Shown: positions 39,699 to 52,229 of the stretch, piece by piece
Position numbering within the stretch: position 1 is the stretch's first letter
How the letters are laid out: the number at the start of each line of letters is the position of its first letter
Source: Dirofilaria immitis
Lineage: Eukaryota; Nematoda; Chromadorea; Rhabditida; Onchocercidae
Length of the DNA: 64,000 bases
Assembly (NCBI GenBank): GCA_024305405.1
Contig: JAKNDB010000088.1
Span: forward strand, 3,056,001-3,120,000
Reading direction: 5' to 3'
Made by a program: the position numbers and the translations under genes
Notes under the pieces: generated by a model
Databases searched by the model: none
The model's input: only the letters and a program-made list of their open reading frames with translations
What the model was told of the DNA's origin: nothing

Positions 39699-42600
39699 AT
39701 GGACGATCCTCTCTTTAGAGCCTTACTTCATTTTAAGCAAAACAATATTGAAAAAGCAATCAAAATTTGCAGTGATATACTGGAGAAGAATCCGTGTAAC
39801 CAGGTCAGATATATTACTATCACTTCATTATCATTTTTCCATTTCTCGTCTTATTTGCTTATCACAAATGTGCATACAACTCGATTGCTTGCTGTTTTCT
39901 TCCTGTTTCACTATCGATTTCAATATTTTCACTCAAATTATTAATTTGAATTTTGTTTGCTTTTAATAAAACCTAAAATAAAGTTTTTGATTTTGAGGAA
40001 AGTTTTCTCCAAAAAAGAATAAACAATGCAAGAAGTCAAGTTCTCGAAATTACAGTTTTTAGACAGTTTGGAGTTTGAAACTGAACTGTTTAACAGAGGA
40101 GTTTTATGTTGATGAACTTGAAAATGACGAATGTGGCATCGCGGAAATATTTTTGGATGATGCTCAACTGGCATCAAGAGCAAGGCCTGGAACTTCGCTG
40201 TCTAGGCCAGTTGCTTCAGGACAAACATCTAGACAAGCTATTAGGTTTTTTATTCATTCATTTTTCGCACATTTTGTTGAAAATTAGAAATTTGCGATAA
40301 TCTTAAAAATAAGTTATTATATTATTTTGAAGACTGAGTATTCTATTCACACATGCCATGAAACAAGATCAACCTTCTTGTAGACCAGTTTCGAGCAGTG
40401 GAAGGCCTATTAGCGGCGTTTTAAGACCTGAAACTCGTGAACGACACGATACTATGGAACAAACTTTGCGTACATCAAGAACTTTCAGGACTACTCGTGC
40501 GACCTCATCCAGCTCTGCCAGATTTGTTCGTCTTGGAACGGTAGATGATCATTTCAATAACGAATAATTTTTCCTTATAAATTTGTAATACTCTTTATGA
40601 CTTGTTGTTCAATTCGTTGCTTCGAAAAAAATAAAAGCACTATTAGAAAATTAATTATAATTCAAGTAATTATGATGTGAATCATTTAAAAAGAAGGTTA
40701 ACTTTTAAGAAATAAACAATGTGAGCACATAAGGAATTGAAATAATAAATAATTACATAAAAACAGATAAAGTGCTAATTATTATGATATCTAATCTATT
40801 AGTCATATAAATAAATAGATTTAGATAAATGATAATAATTGAAATAACAGTAACAATTATTATATCTATTATTTTATTAATAGCACTTATTTGGAGAGAG
40901 ATTTCGATGACTTTGCAAATCTTATAAAAAAACAAATAAAACTTTGTAATTCCTTGATTATGTATTATTTGCAGGCATCAATGATATCAGAACCTAATGG
41001 GCCATTTGTGAATCTATCGAGACTTAATATTGATAAATATGCTGCTGATTCACAAGTTAATCGAAGTCTTTTCGAATATATCTTCTATCACGAAAGTGAT
41101 ATGAAAGTGGCACATCAAGTGAGTGGAAATCAATGTCGCAATATTATTTTTTACTTTATCTTAGTATTTTTTTTCAGATTGCAGTTATAGCAACAAAAAT
41201 GCTAATGATATGGATTGGTATTGGAAGAATCAACTTGGGAAAAGTTGTTATCGATTAGGATTATTTAACGATGCGCTAAAACATTTCCAATCTTCATTAA
41301 ATAATCAGAAAATGGCAGAAACATACGCTTATTTGGCTAAGATAATTCTTTTATTATATAATTTACAATAAATCTTCATTCTCTCTAATTTATAAATGCT
41401 TTTTTATTGAAGAAATTGCTATTCAATTTTTTTATTCATTTTTCGTCCATAAATAAATAAGCAAATAAATATGATGATTTTAGACATACTGTCGAATTGA
41501 TCAACCACTGATGGCCATTGATCAATATAATTCTGGTTTGCAAATATTTCGGAACGATATCACTTTATTAATTGGCCTAGCTCGAGTTCAAGAGGTTAAA
41601 TGCTAAATTAATGTAAATTTCATTGATGTTCTCCTAAATTTTCAAAAAAAAATGAAAAGCCACAAATATGAAGCTGTTCTTTTACAATAAATAACGATTT
41701 CATCATTAGTTGAAATAATCTGATATCTGAAGCATTATCAAAAAGATCAATTAATAACTCTTACTAAAATACTTACATAGCTAAACTTACGTTTTAATAT
41801 GTGATCGTTAAAACCTATCGTAATAGAGGATTCAAAATGATAGAAAATCTGCTTGCATAACACAAACTCTTATGATAGCTATCACTTATTCGATTTATGA
41901 ATTAATAACATTTAATTTCCAGCATCTTGGAGATATCGAAAATTGTATAAAAGCATATAAAATTATATTAGAACAAGATCCAACAAATGTAGAAGCAATT
42001 GCATGTATTGGAACCAATTATTTTTATAATGATCAACCGGAAATTGCTCTTCGCTACTATAGGTGATTAATCAATTAATCTGTAAGAGATTACGTCTGAT
42101 TTATAAGTTCTAAAGCAGAAGCATCAGTAATATTATGATAAACGTATAAACTTAGATAGATAGATCATCAAAATGATTCGATAGTTTTGATTTTTTATAG
42201 AAATTAATTAATTAGCTTAATTAATGCTGGTATTTTTTCAGAAGATTCAAGAGAGAAATTGCAAATAGTCTTTTTTTTTTGTTTTTAGACGCATCTTGCA
42301 AATGGGTGTCAACAGTGCAGAGCTATTTATGAACCTTGGCCTATGTTGTTTTTTCTGTCAACAATTCGATCTTGCAATATCGTGCATTGAACGAGCGCAA
42401 GCATCAGCTAATGATGATGTTATTGCCGATGTCTGGTATAATACTGGGAATGTTTTTCTAGTAAGTATCAATTATAAATTAATATGTTAACCATTAGGAA
42501 TCATAAAGCTTAAGAATTTTCTTTTTTTTTTTTTAAATTCTGATTTTAGTCATCTGGCGATGTCAAAATGGCATCGCGATGTTTCCAGTTGGCAATGGCA

Positions 42601-42994
42601 GCGGATCCGAATCATGCAGAAAGTATATGTAATTTTGCTATATTGCAAATGCGGGATGGCAAAATAGATCAGAGTCGATCGTTGTTCCGTTCCGCAATTG
42701 AAAAAGGACCACATTTGTTTGAGCCATGTTATAATCTTGCTTTGCTTACTTATCAGATAAGCATTTTACTATCACTTATCAACGTCTAATATTTCTCACT
42801 GCTAAATTCTCAAAATGATTCTATGTAATATAAAATTAATTACAATTTTTCGGTTTCATCAAAAACTATTTTTCCAGATCGGACAATTTGACGAAAGTCG
42901 AACAATGGTACTAAAAGCATTGAAACTTTATCCCGAGCACGCTCAATCGAGAACAATTCTTGGTCATATCGAACAAATGCTATATATATTATAA
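39699..42994 (+). CDS. bbs-8: BBS8/TTC8, BBSome tetratricopeptide subunit
   Basis: BBS8 is a TPR subunit of the BBSome, which carries membrane cargo in cilia. In nematodes this means ciliated sensory neurons. Exons: 39699-39803, 40063-40244, 40384-40540, 40975-41118, 41178-41341, 41484-41594, 41923-42062, 42289-42460, 42550-42756, 42878-42994, about 499 residues (human about 515). Landmarks: GIAEIFLDDAQLASRARPGT, RPISGVLRPETR, SARFVRLGT, NGPFVNLSRLNIDKYA, FEYIFYHESD, GKSCYRLGLF, VEAIACIGTNYFYNDQPEIA, LFMNLGLCCFF, DVWYNTGNV, then TPR 'HAES-CNFAILQMRDGKI'. Exon 5 is one A short (A5 at 41195-41199, in IATK[N]AND). The introns starting at 41342 (AAG|ATAATT) and 42757 (CAG|ATAAGC) begin with AT, not GT, at positions fixed by conserved protein sequence on both sides. 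Confidence 0.94.
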
Positions 42995-45900
42995 TGAATA
43001 AATAAATGTATAAAGAATCAGATTTAATGAAATTATATCTTGAGAACAAAAATGCAGGCATCATCATGCGCATTTATATTGTTGCATTCATGTAAATATT
43101 AATAAATAACTTCTAGACTTGCATTTATCCATGCATCATTACATGCATTGTCAAATTTATATCTCAAAATTAGTTGCGTATTTGTTTCGTATTGTTTGCT
43201 ACTGATAAAGCTTTCATGTAAAAACCGTTGCTTAATCTTTAAGTTTTAAATTGATCCAAATTTGAAAGTTGTTTCCAAATAGCAACGCTGCATAACTTTC
43301 AATCAACATGGGACAAGAGTGGAAAGGTCACAACGAACTTTACCCATCATTTTTCTTCTATTCATTAAAGTATTAATATTTAGCAGACATAAGCCTTAAA
43401 GTGCATCTTTACAGTCTACCGAGCATTTTAATCCGATGAAAAAATTATATAATATTCCTCATTATATAATATTCCTCCTAAATCTTCCTCTGTTTGCGGT
43501 TAGTGATCTGAGAAATTGTCCGTAACATATTTTCTTCCGCATATCACAATGTTTTTTTATCTATGCTCCAGTGATTTATCAAGATAATTTGTTAAGAAAA
43601 TGGACAATCGATAATTGATGATCGCCGTGATTGAATTTTTTTGGGTTACAGTAGACCATTCACAAATTAAATTACAATGCAGTTAATCACTTCATTATGG
43701 CAATATAGTCTTAGATCATATCATCTCAATACATATCAAAATCATTATTATACTATAATAACCATATGTCATCCAAAACTCAATAACAGGGATGATCGAT
43801 GACAGAAATGTTTATTTCATGTTCATGTCTATTCTCAAACTCTGCCCACAATTAATTAAAAATATCGAACTTCACGAAAAGCATTCAATATTAGAAATTA
43901 TATAAATTAATGAAACAATTGGAGATGTTAAAATTCAGCCCAAAATGAAAGAAAAATATGAAGGATGAAAGAAAGCCTGTTCATTTGAACGGCGGTTTTT
44001 AATCTCACTTATCAATTCAAATATTTACTTTCATAACATTCCCCATGATCCTACCTGCACTGACAATAATCACACCTTAAGCAATAGTTCAATTTTATAA
44101 TGAAAATAATTTCAAACTGAAGTTATAAAACATTAAAATAATAATCAATTCTAAAACATTAAAAGATAATAATCAACGACTGCAAATCATTCCAACAAAT
44201 AAAAAAGTTAAAAAATACCGATACAGAGAACTAAGCCCCACAAAATTATCTTGCAAAATGAATGAACAAGCTTCCTTTCATTCCTCATACTTTTCTTTCA
44301 CTTTGGGCTGAATTTTAACATATCTCTAACTGTTTCATCAATTTATATAATTTCTATCAAATAAAATATATAAATATTACTAGTTCATATCACACATACC
44401 TCCCAAATATACCACTGCTCCGAGTTTAATTACTTAAGTTCAGAATAAAAAAGCTTCATTTTTAAACGACAAAAACATATCTCAAAATAGTGTCAACTGG
44501 CAAAATTATTGGATACATTTCTAAAACCCACGAATCAAAGACGAGAAAAACAATACGGAAGAAATACTTCTTTACTTCACATACTTAATAATTACAGAAC
44601 AAAATTTCAAAAAGAACAGAAAATTTAGAGAAGAAATAATGAAATGGAAATAAAAATTATAGGATACAATACAACATAATATTTCAGACAGTATATACGT
44701 AATTATGAATTAAAAGCCTTTGAAATAGCTTTTCTAAGTACTCGAATACACGTTATTCCAAGACTATTAATCAATCAAAATCGAAATCATAAATCAAAAA
44801 CATAAACCTGAAGTTTCGAAATAATCATCACCTTCAGTACACATCTATTGATTGCTTTTTATCTTTTATTTTGCAGTGCACACTTATTCAAACCTCTCAC
44901 AAGTAACGCTATAAAATCTTTAGCAGATCAACTTCCAAACTGCTGACAATGGATGTCAGCAAAAAGCAGACGGATAGGATTAAAGAACTAAAAAAAAAAA
45001 TTTTGAATATAATTAAAGACAAAAATAGGAAAAAAGTTATCTATCGTTCTCGATGAAATACATTTCTCTTTCAAGAGTACAAAATATAGCACCGTCAGAC
45101 ATTCGAAGAATAACCAATAGCACACCATATACTGCTATATTATTAGACTCTCAGTTGCTGGCATATTCAAATGCTATTAATTTATAAAACAAAAGCAAGA
45201 TCTCAGCAGTTTTTATGGAGATTCTTTCCCCATTAAAGACATGAAATATTCTTGAAAAATTATATCCAACTGTGATTTCAGTACACTGCTGTCGATATTA
45301 CAATTAAGATACCACAAAAACTGTCAGAAACTCGCGGTAATTTATTGCTACTTCCAATCCAACTCTCCATTAAGAATTCTTTTCATTTTTCCAAAGATCA
45401 GTTTTTCATGGATATGATTATCTTTTTAAATTCATGGGTACCATTAATAAAAATTAAACGCTTTTGGATATGAATGTTTATCAAATTATACACGCTTGCT
45501 AATTTCTTATAAAAACATCAACTAAATGGGGAACTCAACACTGAAATGACTTCTGAAAAAAATAATTTGCAGGAAAAATGGTCGAATCGATTATTTGTAT
45601 AATCCTTATAATAGCTCACTCTGTTCATTCTTATTCCCTGAAATGAACATCAAAATTTGAATTTCAGTATGAAAGTTCTTGCAAATTCCGGAAGAAGTTG
45701 AGCTAAGCGAAAGCAATATAAGAAACATACAATATGACAATGCACTGACAATACGAAATGTGTTAAGTAATGCAACATAATATAAATGATGCAAAAGGTA
45801 ATCTATCAAGTTTTGATTTTTTCTATAACAATTAAAATAGTTGAATAAATTCACATAAATCATAATAAATGAAACGTTAAATGACTTTATGTTAAGAAGA

Positions 45901-46645
45901 AACGCAAACAAGGGAATCGAGAACAAGCACAGTCACTCTACCTATTCGTTCGAAACCTTTGAAGGATAAAATTCAGGACATATACCAAATCTCGCCTTTC
46001 ATACAGTTCCTAACATTTTCATTGTAGCTATTCATAAATAAGATGAAATGAGCTTTTGGTATAATGATTACCACACATCACGAATTACGTAAAAGCATTA
46101 TTTAAATTGTTATTCACGTTTATATAGCTGAGTATTCCTTCCTTTTATGAACTCAATTTAATTGATAGAAGCAGTGAGTCGTGACGTAGAGCTTTTTATG
46201 GCACAAACGGGTCTCCGGGAAAATTATGTTTTTTTAAATAATATCTTGACAAATAAGATCCTAGAAAACCCACAACATTTTCAAAAGCTATTATTGATTT
46301 TTTCCATTTCTTATTATTTATAAACTTTTCGAAAAAATAAAATAACTTCATGACATTTGTCCTATGTCAATACATTCTGCTTTATTTGCATATAATCAAG
46401 ATTAATTTACTTAAATCAGAAACCATCAACTTTCAGCAAAAAGAAAAAATTATTAAAATAATCAAAGATTCATTCCGAAACATTAGATGACAGAGGTATA
46501 GCATTTCCTGCCCACTAACAGCTAACAAATTTTCAACATACAATATAAATTCCTGAATTCATGTTCAGTAATTCAATGTAACTTACAAAATAGTATGCAA
46601 CTGAGCATGCATACAAGAACATGCATATGTATGATCCGTAAAAAT
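42995..46645. other. Intergenic with fold-back element
   Basis: This 3.65-kb spacer lies between convergent bbs-8 and the TMBIM gene. Its main structure is the inverted repeat at 43893-44357. ORFs here, including one of 106 codons at 45606-45926 on the minus strand, are hydrophobic and AT-driven and I do not call them genes. Confidence 0.5.
43893..44357. mobile_element. Fold-back (MITE-like) element with about 95-bp inverted arms
   Basis: Left arm 43893-43987 and right arm 44262-44357 are inverted copies, with about 85% identity judged by eye. The reverse complement of the right arm reads AGAAATTATATAAATT(G)ATGAAACA...GTTAAAATTCAGCCCAAAGTGAAAGAAAAGTATGA, matching the left arm nearly base for base. 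The spacer of about 275 bp is AT-rich and has no coding potential. This could be a miniature inverted-repeat transposable element or a long hairpin able to form double-stranded RNA if transcribed. No target-site duplication is obvious. Confidence 0.65.
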
Positions 46646-49353
46646 TTACTTGTTTGAACCAAATAGAGAAAGTAACATCCAAAAGATGTAGACAATATCC
46701 ATGAAAACTTGAATTGCAGCGAATATATAATCTTCAGGAGAAATTTCGTATTTTCGTCCTCCCATTATTGTCTACAATATTTCAAAAAAAATATTTTGTT
46801 CATGTATATGAAAAAGAATTAGATCAAATAGAGTTGATCATTTCTTAAGAAAGAAAAAGTCTTAACTTCCAAAACTTTTAGTTCTCAATAATCCTAAAAT
46901 TACGTGTCGTTTCTCATCGCAATCCTTTGAGAAACAATTCAATTAAAAACGAGGCAAAGAGATTTCGAAAAAGATTTTACGAGCAGCCCTAAACTCATTT
47001 CCATATTTTCGTTAGTTCTCTAAAAGTCACCTGAATGTCAATAGCTAAATAAACCATGAAAACCAGTGCAGCGAATCCAGCATAAATAGTATATAACCAT
47101 GTTACATGAAATGCGACAGCAGCAACAACTGCGACGATACCGAAAATCAGCAGAACCAATGAAATGATGAACATTATACCATACATACTGAAAAGATATT
47201 TATATCCGGAATGCTGCTTCCACTAAAACTGTGATCTAAGTCTATTTTTAGTTGACTACTACATGATCCAGGCATAAGAGTCCAATATGAAGATATCGAT
47301 TAAAATCCCTATGAATCCATAATGTTAGATTATCGCCGTTTACTCTGTATCAATATCATAATCCAACTCTAACAACCACACGATCTATCTCGTACTATCT
47401 TCAACATTTATTTCAAAGGATATAAAATCAAGGCTCAGTAATTCGATCTTTGATCAAATCAATCAAAATTATAGACTACTCGAACAATTACCATAATCGA
47501 TATTGAAAAACTACGAAATACATGAAATACTTCCGAATTCTATTTAATGTCACAAATTCCTTACTAGAAGCTACTGCAAACCGTCTGCGGATAATTAATA
47601 AAGTCTTCAATATTGAGATTGTTGCTTGAAGTCTCGTAAGACGCATTTTGGAACTTAGAAATTCTCAAAGGTAAATAAATCAATCAAATCCTAATTTCAA
47701 AAACTTTATTACAAACCTTGTAAGGTCATATTTCGTCTGCGACGAAAAATGATAATTCCACCGCAGCAAACGGCTGTTATTATCAAGCAAAGTAATACCG
47801 AGATTATTTGGTTATAAGAACAAATCATCATGGTCATATAGCCAATGGCCAGCGTTAAGATACTTAGTGCGACCAAATTACCCGGAAATGACCTGAAATT
47901 TAAGCTCAAATCAATTTTCACAAATTCTAAACACTCAAAGAGATATTTTGCATTTGGAGATATTCATTTCTTTTTAAACCAATTATTACTCGAAACTAAA
48001 GTCTAGGATTTGCTTTGCTTTCTTAAGTCTAGTGTTGACTATATCTAAAAAGAAGTATGATAAATTACAAATTAAATATCGTCATAGAAACAGTATAGAG
48101 CACATAGTCTATTTTATTCAATTTAAAAACTATTTGTATCCATTAGCGTTTATATTTTCACTTAATTTTTTAAAAAAATATATATCCAAAAATGAACCTT
48201 CGCACACTTTCACAGCACATTAATGTCAAATAGACCACTAGAAAAACGAAGTAACTCAGAAAGTACAATGAAGGCGTACTTTGCACAAACGTCATTGTTC
48301 CTTGATGAAGAAATGGTATGGCAGTCATCAGTGTGACTACTGTTAACTGAAACAAAACGAAAAAATTTGAAGTTTCACGATAATTTTAAATCTTTCAATA
48401 TCGATGCCTTTAAGACTGCCTGTGATCTATTCCCTTCTGATATTTGTTCCCTTAAAATGATCATTGTTTTCATACTCCAAGAACTGAAATCTAAATATTA
48501 AGCAAAAATGAACTGCAATATCTCTACAGATTGAAAAACAACATACCATAATGCCAACAAGTATGAAAACCTTTCTGATAAAAGCTGCTCGGACAGATGC
48601 TGAATTAAAGCCAAAATCTGATTTAATATCTCCACTTTCGACATATGCATCAACGCCAGGGCGCATTGAAGGCGGTGGCATGAATACTAAAATATAATAA
48701 TCACAATAAACATTTCCTTAAATTACAATTTTTTTCAAATTTTAAAATAAAATTTCACACATTTGAGAGTGGCACAATATATTTACGCGATTTAAGATCC
48801 ACAATATCACTCTGCATCGTCACAATAAAAATCCTAAGTTTCACAGCAAAATTAATTTGACGGATTTGCGTTATGTTTTTCCATAATATCCACTTTAAAA
48901 TGTAACAGAATATAAACAGATCTATGAAATCTCTAAGTTTCGAAAATCGGAAATAAAAAAATGAATGGATATATTGGAAATATTAACATATCCATAAAGG
49001 TTTTAAAGTGGATATATTAGACTTAATCATTATATTTCATACAAAATATAATACAAAAGCTATGCAAACGTTGAGAAACGACGGAACACAATCTCAAAAG
49101 TTTTCAGAAAAGAAAAATGGAATTAAATGGTACAATATTTCGGCAGCAACATTCGCATACAAATGAATGAACTATTTTAAGTGTAAATGTTGCTTTAAAA
49201 AAACACGCAACCTTGAGGATTGAAACCAGGAGGCGGTGCACTTTGCTGATATTGATTTCCTTGATAATAACCTTGCTGTTGATAAGCCGGTTGCCCAGGA
49301 TACGGAGGTTGACCAGCGTACGGCGGTTGCCCATAACCAAACTGCTGCGCCAT
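46646..49353 (-). CDS. Lifeguard/GRINA-type TMBIM membrane protein
   Basis: Seven-helix TMBIM proteins of this group sit in Golgi/ER or other membranes and modulate calcium and cell death. Six exons: 49353-49212, 48686-48547, 48346-48198, 47892-47717, 47187-47031, 46771-46646, about 296 residues. The N-terminus is a Tyr/Pro/Gln/Gly-rich cytosolic tail (MAQQFGYGQPPYAGQ), typical of GRINA. Then come SVRAAFIRKVFILVGIM, CCESVRRSFPGNLVALSILT, SSQTKYDLT before helix 5, FMVYLAIDIQ, then GGRKYEISPEDYIFAAIQVF and MDIVYIF. The conserved Asp of the last loops is present (AIDIQ). Exon 4 is one base short: an A5 on the plus strand at 47745-47749 must be A6 to read FSSQTKYDLTS, and only then does the phase fit exon 5. 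An acceptor-like TTATTATAG lies 8 nt before the ATG. C. elegans relatives include xbx-6. Confidence 0.92.
48883..49013. repeat. Short inverted repeat in TMBIM intron 1
   Basis: AATATCCACTTTAAAA at 48884-48899 is inverted at about 48995-49011 (TTTTAAAGTGGATATATT), with a roughly 95-bp spacer. The pairing is near-perfect over 16 bp. Confidence 0.5.
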
Positions 49354-49361
49354 TTTTTATT

Positions 49362-49363
49362 CT
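49362..49363 (-). promoter_or_regulatory. Putative spliced-leader acceptor of the TMBIM gene
   Basis: On the minus strand TTTATTTTATTATAG|AATAAAAAATG puts an acceptor AG 8 nt upstream of the start codon, with no cis 5' exon evident. Confidence 0.45.
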
Positions 49364-50818
49364 ATAATAAAATAAAGATCGATATTTGTTGAAATGAAAT
49401 AACGTTTACAACGATGCAACAATATATGATGCAATGAAGATAAATGTTTAAGTAATGAAAATTTTTTTTTAACAAACAAGAAAGTAAATGAATTATTAAG
49501 CAAACAAGTGAATAACTTAATACTAATAAAGAAAAGGAATGAAAGAAGGAAATGAAAAATAGGCCTACTGCCAACTGAACAAATGAATTGAAGATGAAGA
49601 ATGAATTTTCAATGACAAATCATGAATTAAATTTAAAAAAGGCTGTATTATGTAAATGAATTATGATTGAATAATCCGAATATAATTCTCGATATTATTT
49701 TTGATGCTCCAAATGTTATCATACATATCAATATATATATTAATACTAATCTCAATATACGAATAATCGATCTATTATCTAATTGATGATAGGATAAGAG
49801 TAAAGGAAATGGAGAAAATTGAGAAACAATTTCTGGTGATATTTATCAGGAGCCTAGGCAAGAAATGATTCATCGTTCAACAATTATTATTCCGGATCAA
49901 TCTCTCTCAGATAACAAAAGTAAACGGAGAAGATGAGAGAAGCAATAAATGAAAAGGCCAGCTGCCATCTACACAACGATCAATAATAACAATGTACACA
50001 TTAAATGGCACCCATGACAAGAGAACACGACACATACGTTTATATATATTACTCATACATATAATGTCTCTAGAAAAGGTAAAATGAGGACGATGGATGA
50101 TTTTTGATCTATTATTTCTATCGAGATAAAGGTTATTTTTAGAAATTCTCGATGTAACCACACTCTGAATCTATGGAAATTAATAAGCACTTGTTTTAAA
50201 AATTCTAAGAAGTTAACATATCAGGTAGGCATCTTCGAATATATACTCTACAGGTAAGTATAAACTTATTTTTCATTTAGTAAAAGACTGTTACAGCAAT
50301 AATGAATGTATCGAATCCAGAAACCAGATTGTACTTCGGTCTTTGCATTAGTTCATAACCAGTAAAAATGTTACTGAAAAAAATGTAAGGAATGAATCAG
50401 AAGTAGTCAAAAGAAGTTTCCTCTATGATTAAATCATTGCGAAATATTTTGAACAGTTTTTTATCACTGCATACTGCAATGAAATGTTCTTATCAGTAGT
50501 ATTTCCAGAGCAATTCATTACAATTCAATGTAATTCTAAGGATAAGAATGATTGAGTAAGAGTACATCTACCTTTTATAAGATGGATATTTTATCATTTA
50601 TCATCCATTCATATTCTCGAATAAATAATTAACATAAAAGCAACTCCATATCATTCTAAATTATCATTCATTTCAATACAGTAATCATTCTTGCATATAC
50701 AACTCGCATAAATAAATTAATTAGAAGTTTGATTGAAAAACGTTGAAAAGAAGGAATCATGTATGCGTCACATCACAAATGGCTTTAACGATAACTAGTC
50801 AATAATCAATAATCATTT

Positions 50819-50831
50819 TCTCTCTCTCTCC

Positions 50832-50880
<49 letters not shown>
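50819..50880. repeat. (TC)n polypyrimidine microsatellite
   Basis: About 62 bp of nearly pure TCTC with occasional CC and TTT interruptions on the plus strand. Confidence 0.95.
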
Positions 50881-50881
<1 letters not shown>

Positions 50882-52157
50882 ACCTCTTTCTATACAAAAT
50901 ATTCCACAGATCATCATATAAGTACAGTTTACCTGTTTTATTATCTCTTCATATCATATGGCTTATACATATCACAATATTTCAATGATTTTCAATTAGT
51001 ATAATACTACCCATACCAATTTAATAGGATTAAAGTTGAATGAAGTATTAAAATATTGGGAAATAATAGGATTTATAATGATATTGAGAAAGATTTTAAA
51101 TAAATATATGTATATGATAGTAATGTATCATAGGATATTAAAAGAAAGATACTAACCTATACTATACTAATATTTCAACGGAGCGTTTAAAAAAATCATC
51201 GGATACGATTTATTGTTTATATTCAGTTAGACTCTCGAAATTTTATTAAAAATAAGCAATACAAAAATAGTTTTTCATATCACATCTTAACTAATGATAG
51301 ATAGCGAATAGCTGAAGAACTATCTTTCGCAGAAAATTCGATAAACTTTATCATTCCTTTCCTTCAACATGGAACAAAAAATGAGAAGATGATAAAATGA
51401 TAGTATCATTTACTAGATGAATGAAAACAGAGCCTGCAGAAATAGTTAAAATTGAATTGCTTCGAAGATTGTCTTCCTGCTGCTGAATTGAAGTATGGCT
51501 AATATAAAAATTGTAAGTTTAAATTTCAATCGTACCATCATATGAATCCATAATATAAATCATGCATAAATTATTGTAAGCAGTATAAGAAAAGGATAAT
51601 GTGAATTCATCATGAAAGACATTGAGAAAAGATGTTAGAAAGAAGATAGATTTATTGATCGGTTGAAATTCATATAATTCCATAAACGTAATACTTTATC
51701 AAAAACGACAATTCTTGATATAAATAAATGATAAGATCATCATAATATATGCATGAATGATACATATTATTTTCGAAATTTTAGAACTAATAAAATGCTT
51801 TAAAGAGCTGCGCCAATATTTTGAGCAATTAGCTGAATAGAAAAGTGGTAGGATTGTCAGCTTAACTTGAAAAGAAGTAATTTCGTCTAATGAAATCTCA
51901 ATACTATACTAACCGATAATGTAATATAATCAGTTAAATGTAAAGGTGCAGTTAAGTCGACAATTGAAGCATTTCATTCCTAACAGACGTCTACAATTCG
52001 ACAATTCGAATCTTGAAATGAAATTGGAAAATCTGTTCGAGGAGACATATATAAATGCAGAGATTGTTTTGCACTTTCCTTCCCTTCAACATCGACAAAC
52101 ATTCTCGAAGACAGCCGCTTAACTGAAATGATCATTTTCAAAATCAGCAAACAGGGT

Positions 52158-52229
52158 GGGCTGAGCCGGTGATCGAAACCGGGACCTCTCGCACCCGAAG
52201 CGAGAATCATACCACTAGACCACTCAGCC
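52158..52229 (-). tRNA. tRNA-Pro (anticodon CGG)
   Basis: A 72-nt cloverleaf reads on the minus strand. Acceptor stem GGCTGAG/CTCAGCC with discriminator C. The D-arm contains TGGTCTAGTGG, which fits the A box. Anticodon stem CTCGC/GCGAG with loop TTCGGGT, so the anticodon is CGG. Variable loop AGGTC. T-stem CCGGT/ACCGG with loop TTCGATC. It is close to the usual eukaryotic tRNA-Pro. The closing pair of the T-stem is T53-A61 where G53-C61 is nearly invariant and part of the B box, so it may be a variant or a recently decayed copy. No intron and no encoded CCA. Confidence 0.88.

Larger units (their letters stand above)
49354..52157. other. Intergenic with polypyrimidine microsatellite
   Basis: This 2.8-kb AT-rich region lies upstream of the TMBIM gene and should contain its promoter. 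A putative SL acceptor is at 49362-49363 (minus strand). A (TC)n tract occupies 50819-50880. No exon-like stretch was found. Confidence 0.5.

Noticed and set aside
41342..42877. U12-type AT-AC introns in bbs-8
   Set aside because: The donors lack the ATATCCTT consensus and the introns end in AG, so they look like altered U2-type introns.
45606..45926. 106-codon minus-strand ORF
   Set aside because: Hydrophobic, low-information, in a gene-free spacer. Chance is the simpler reading.
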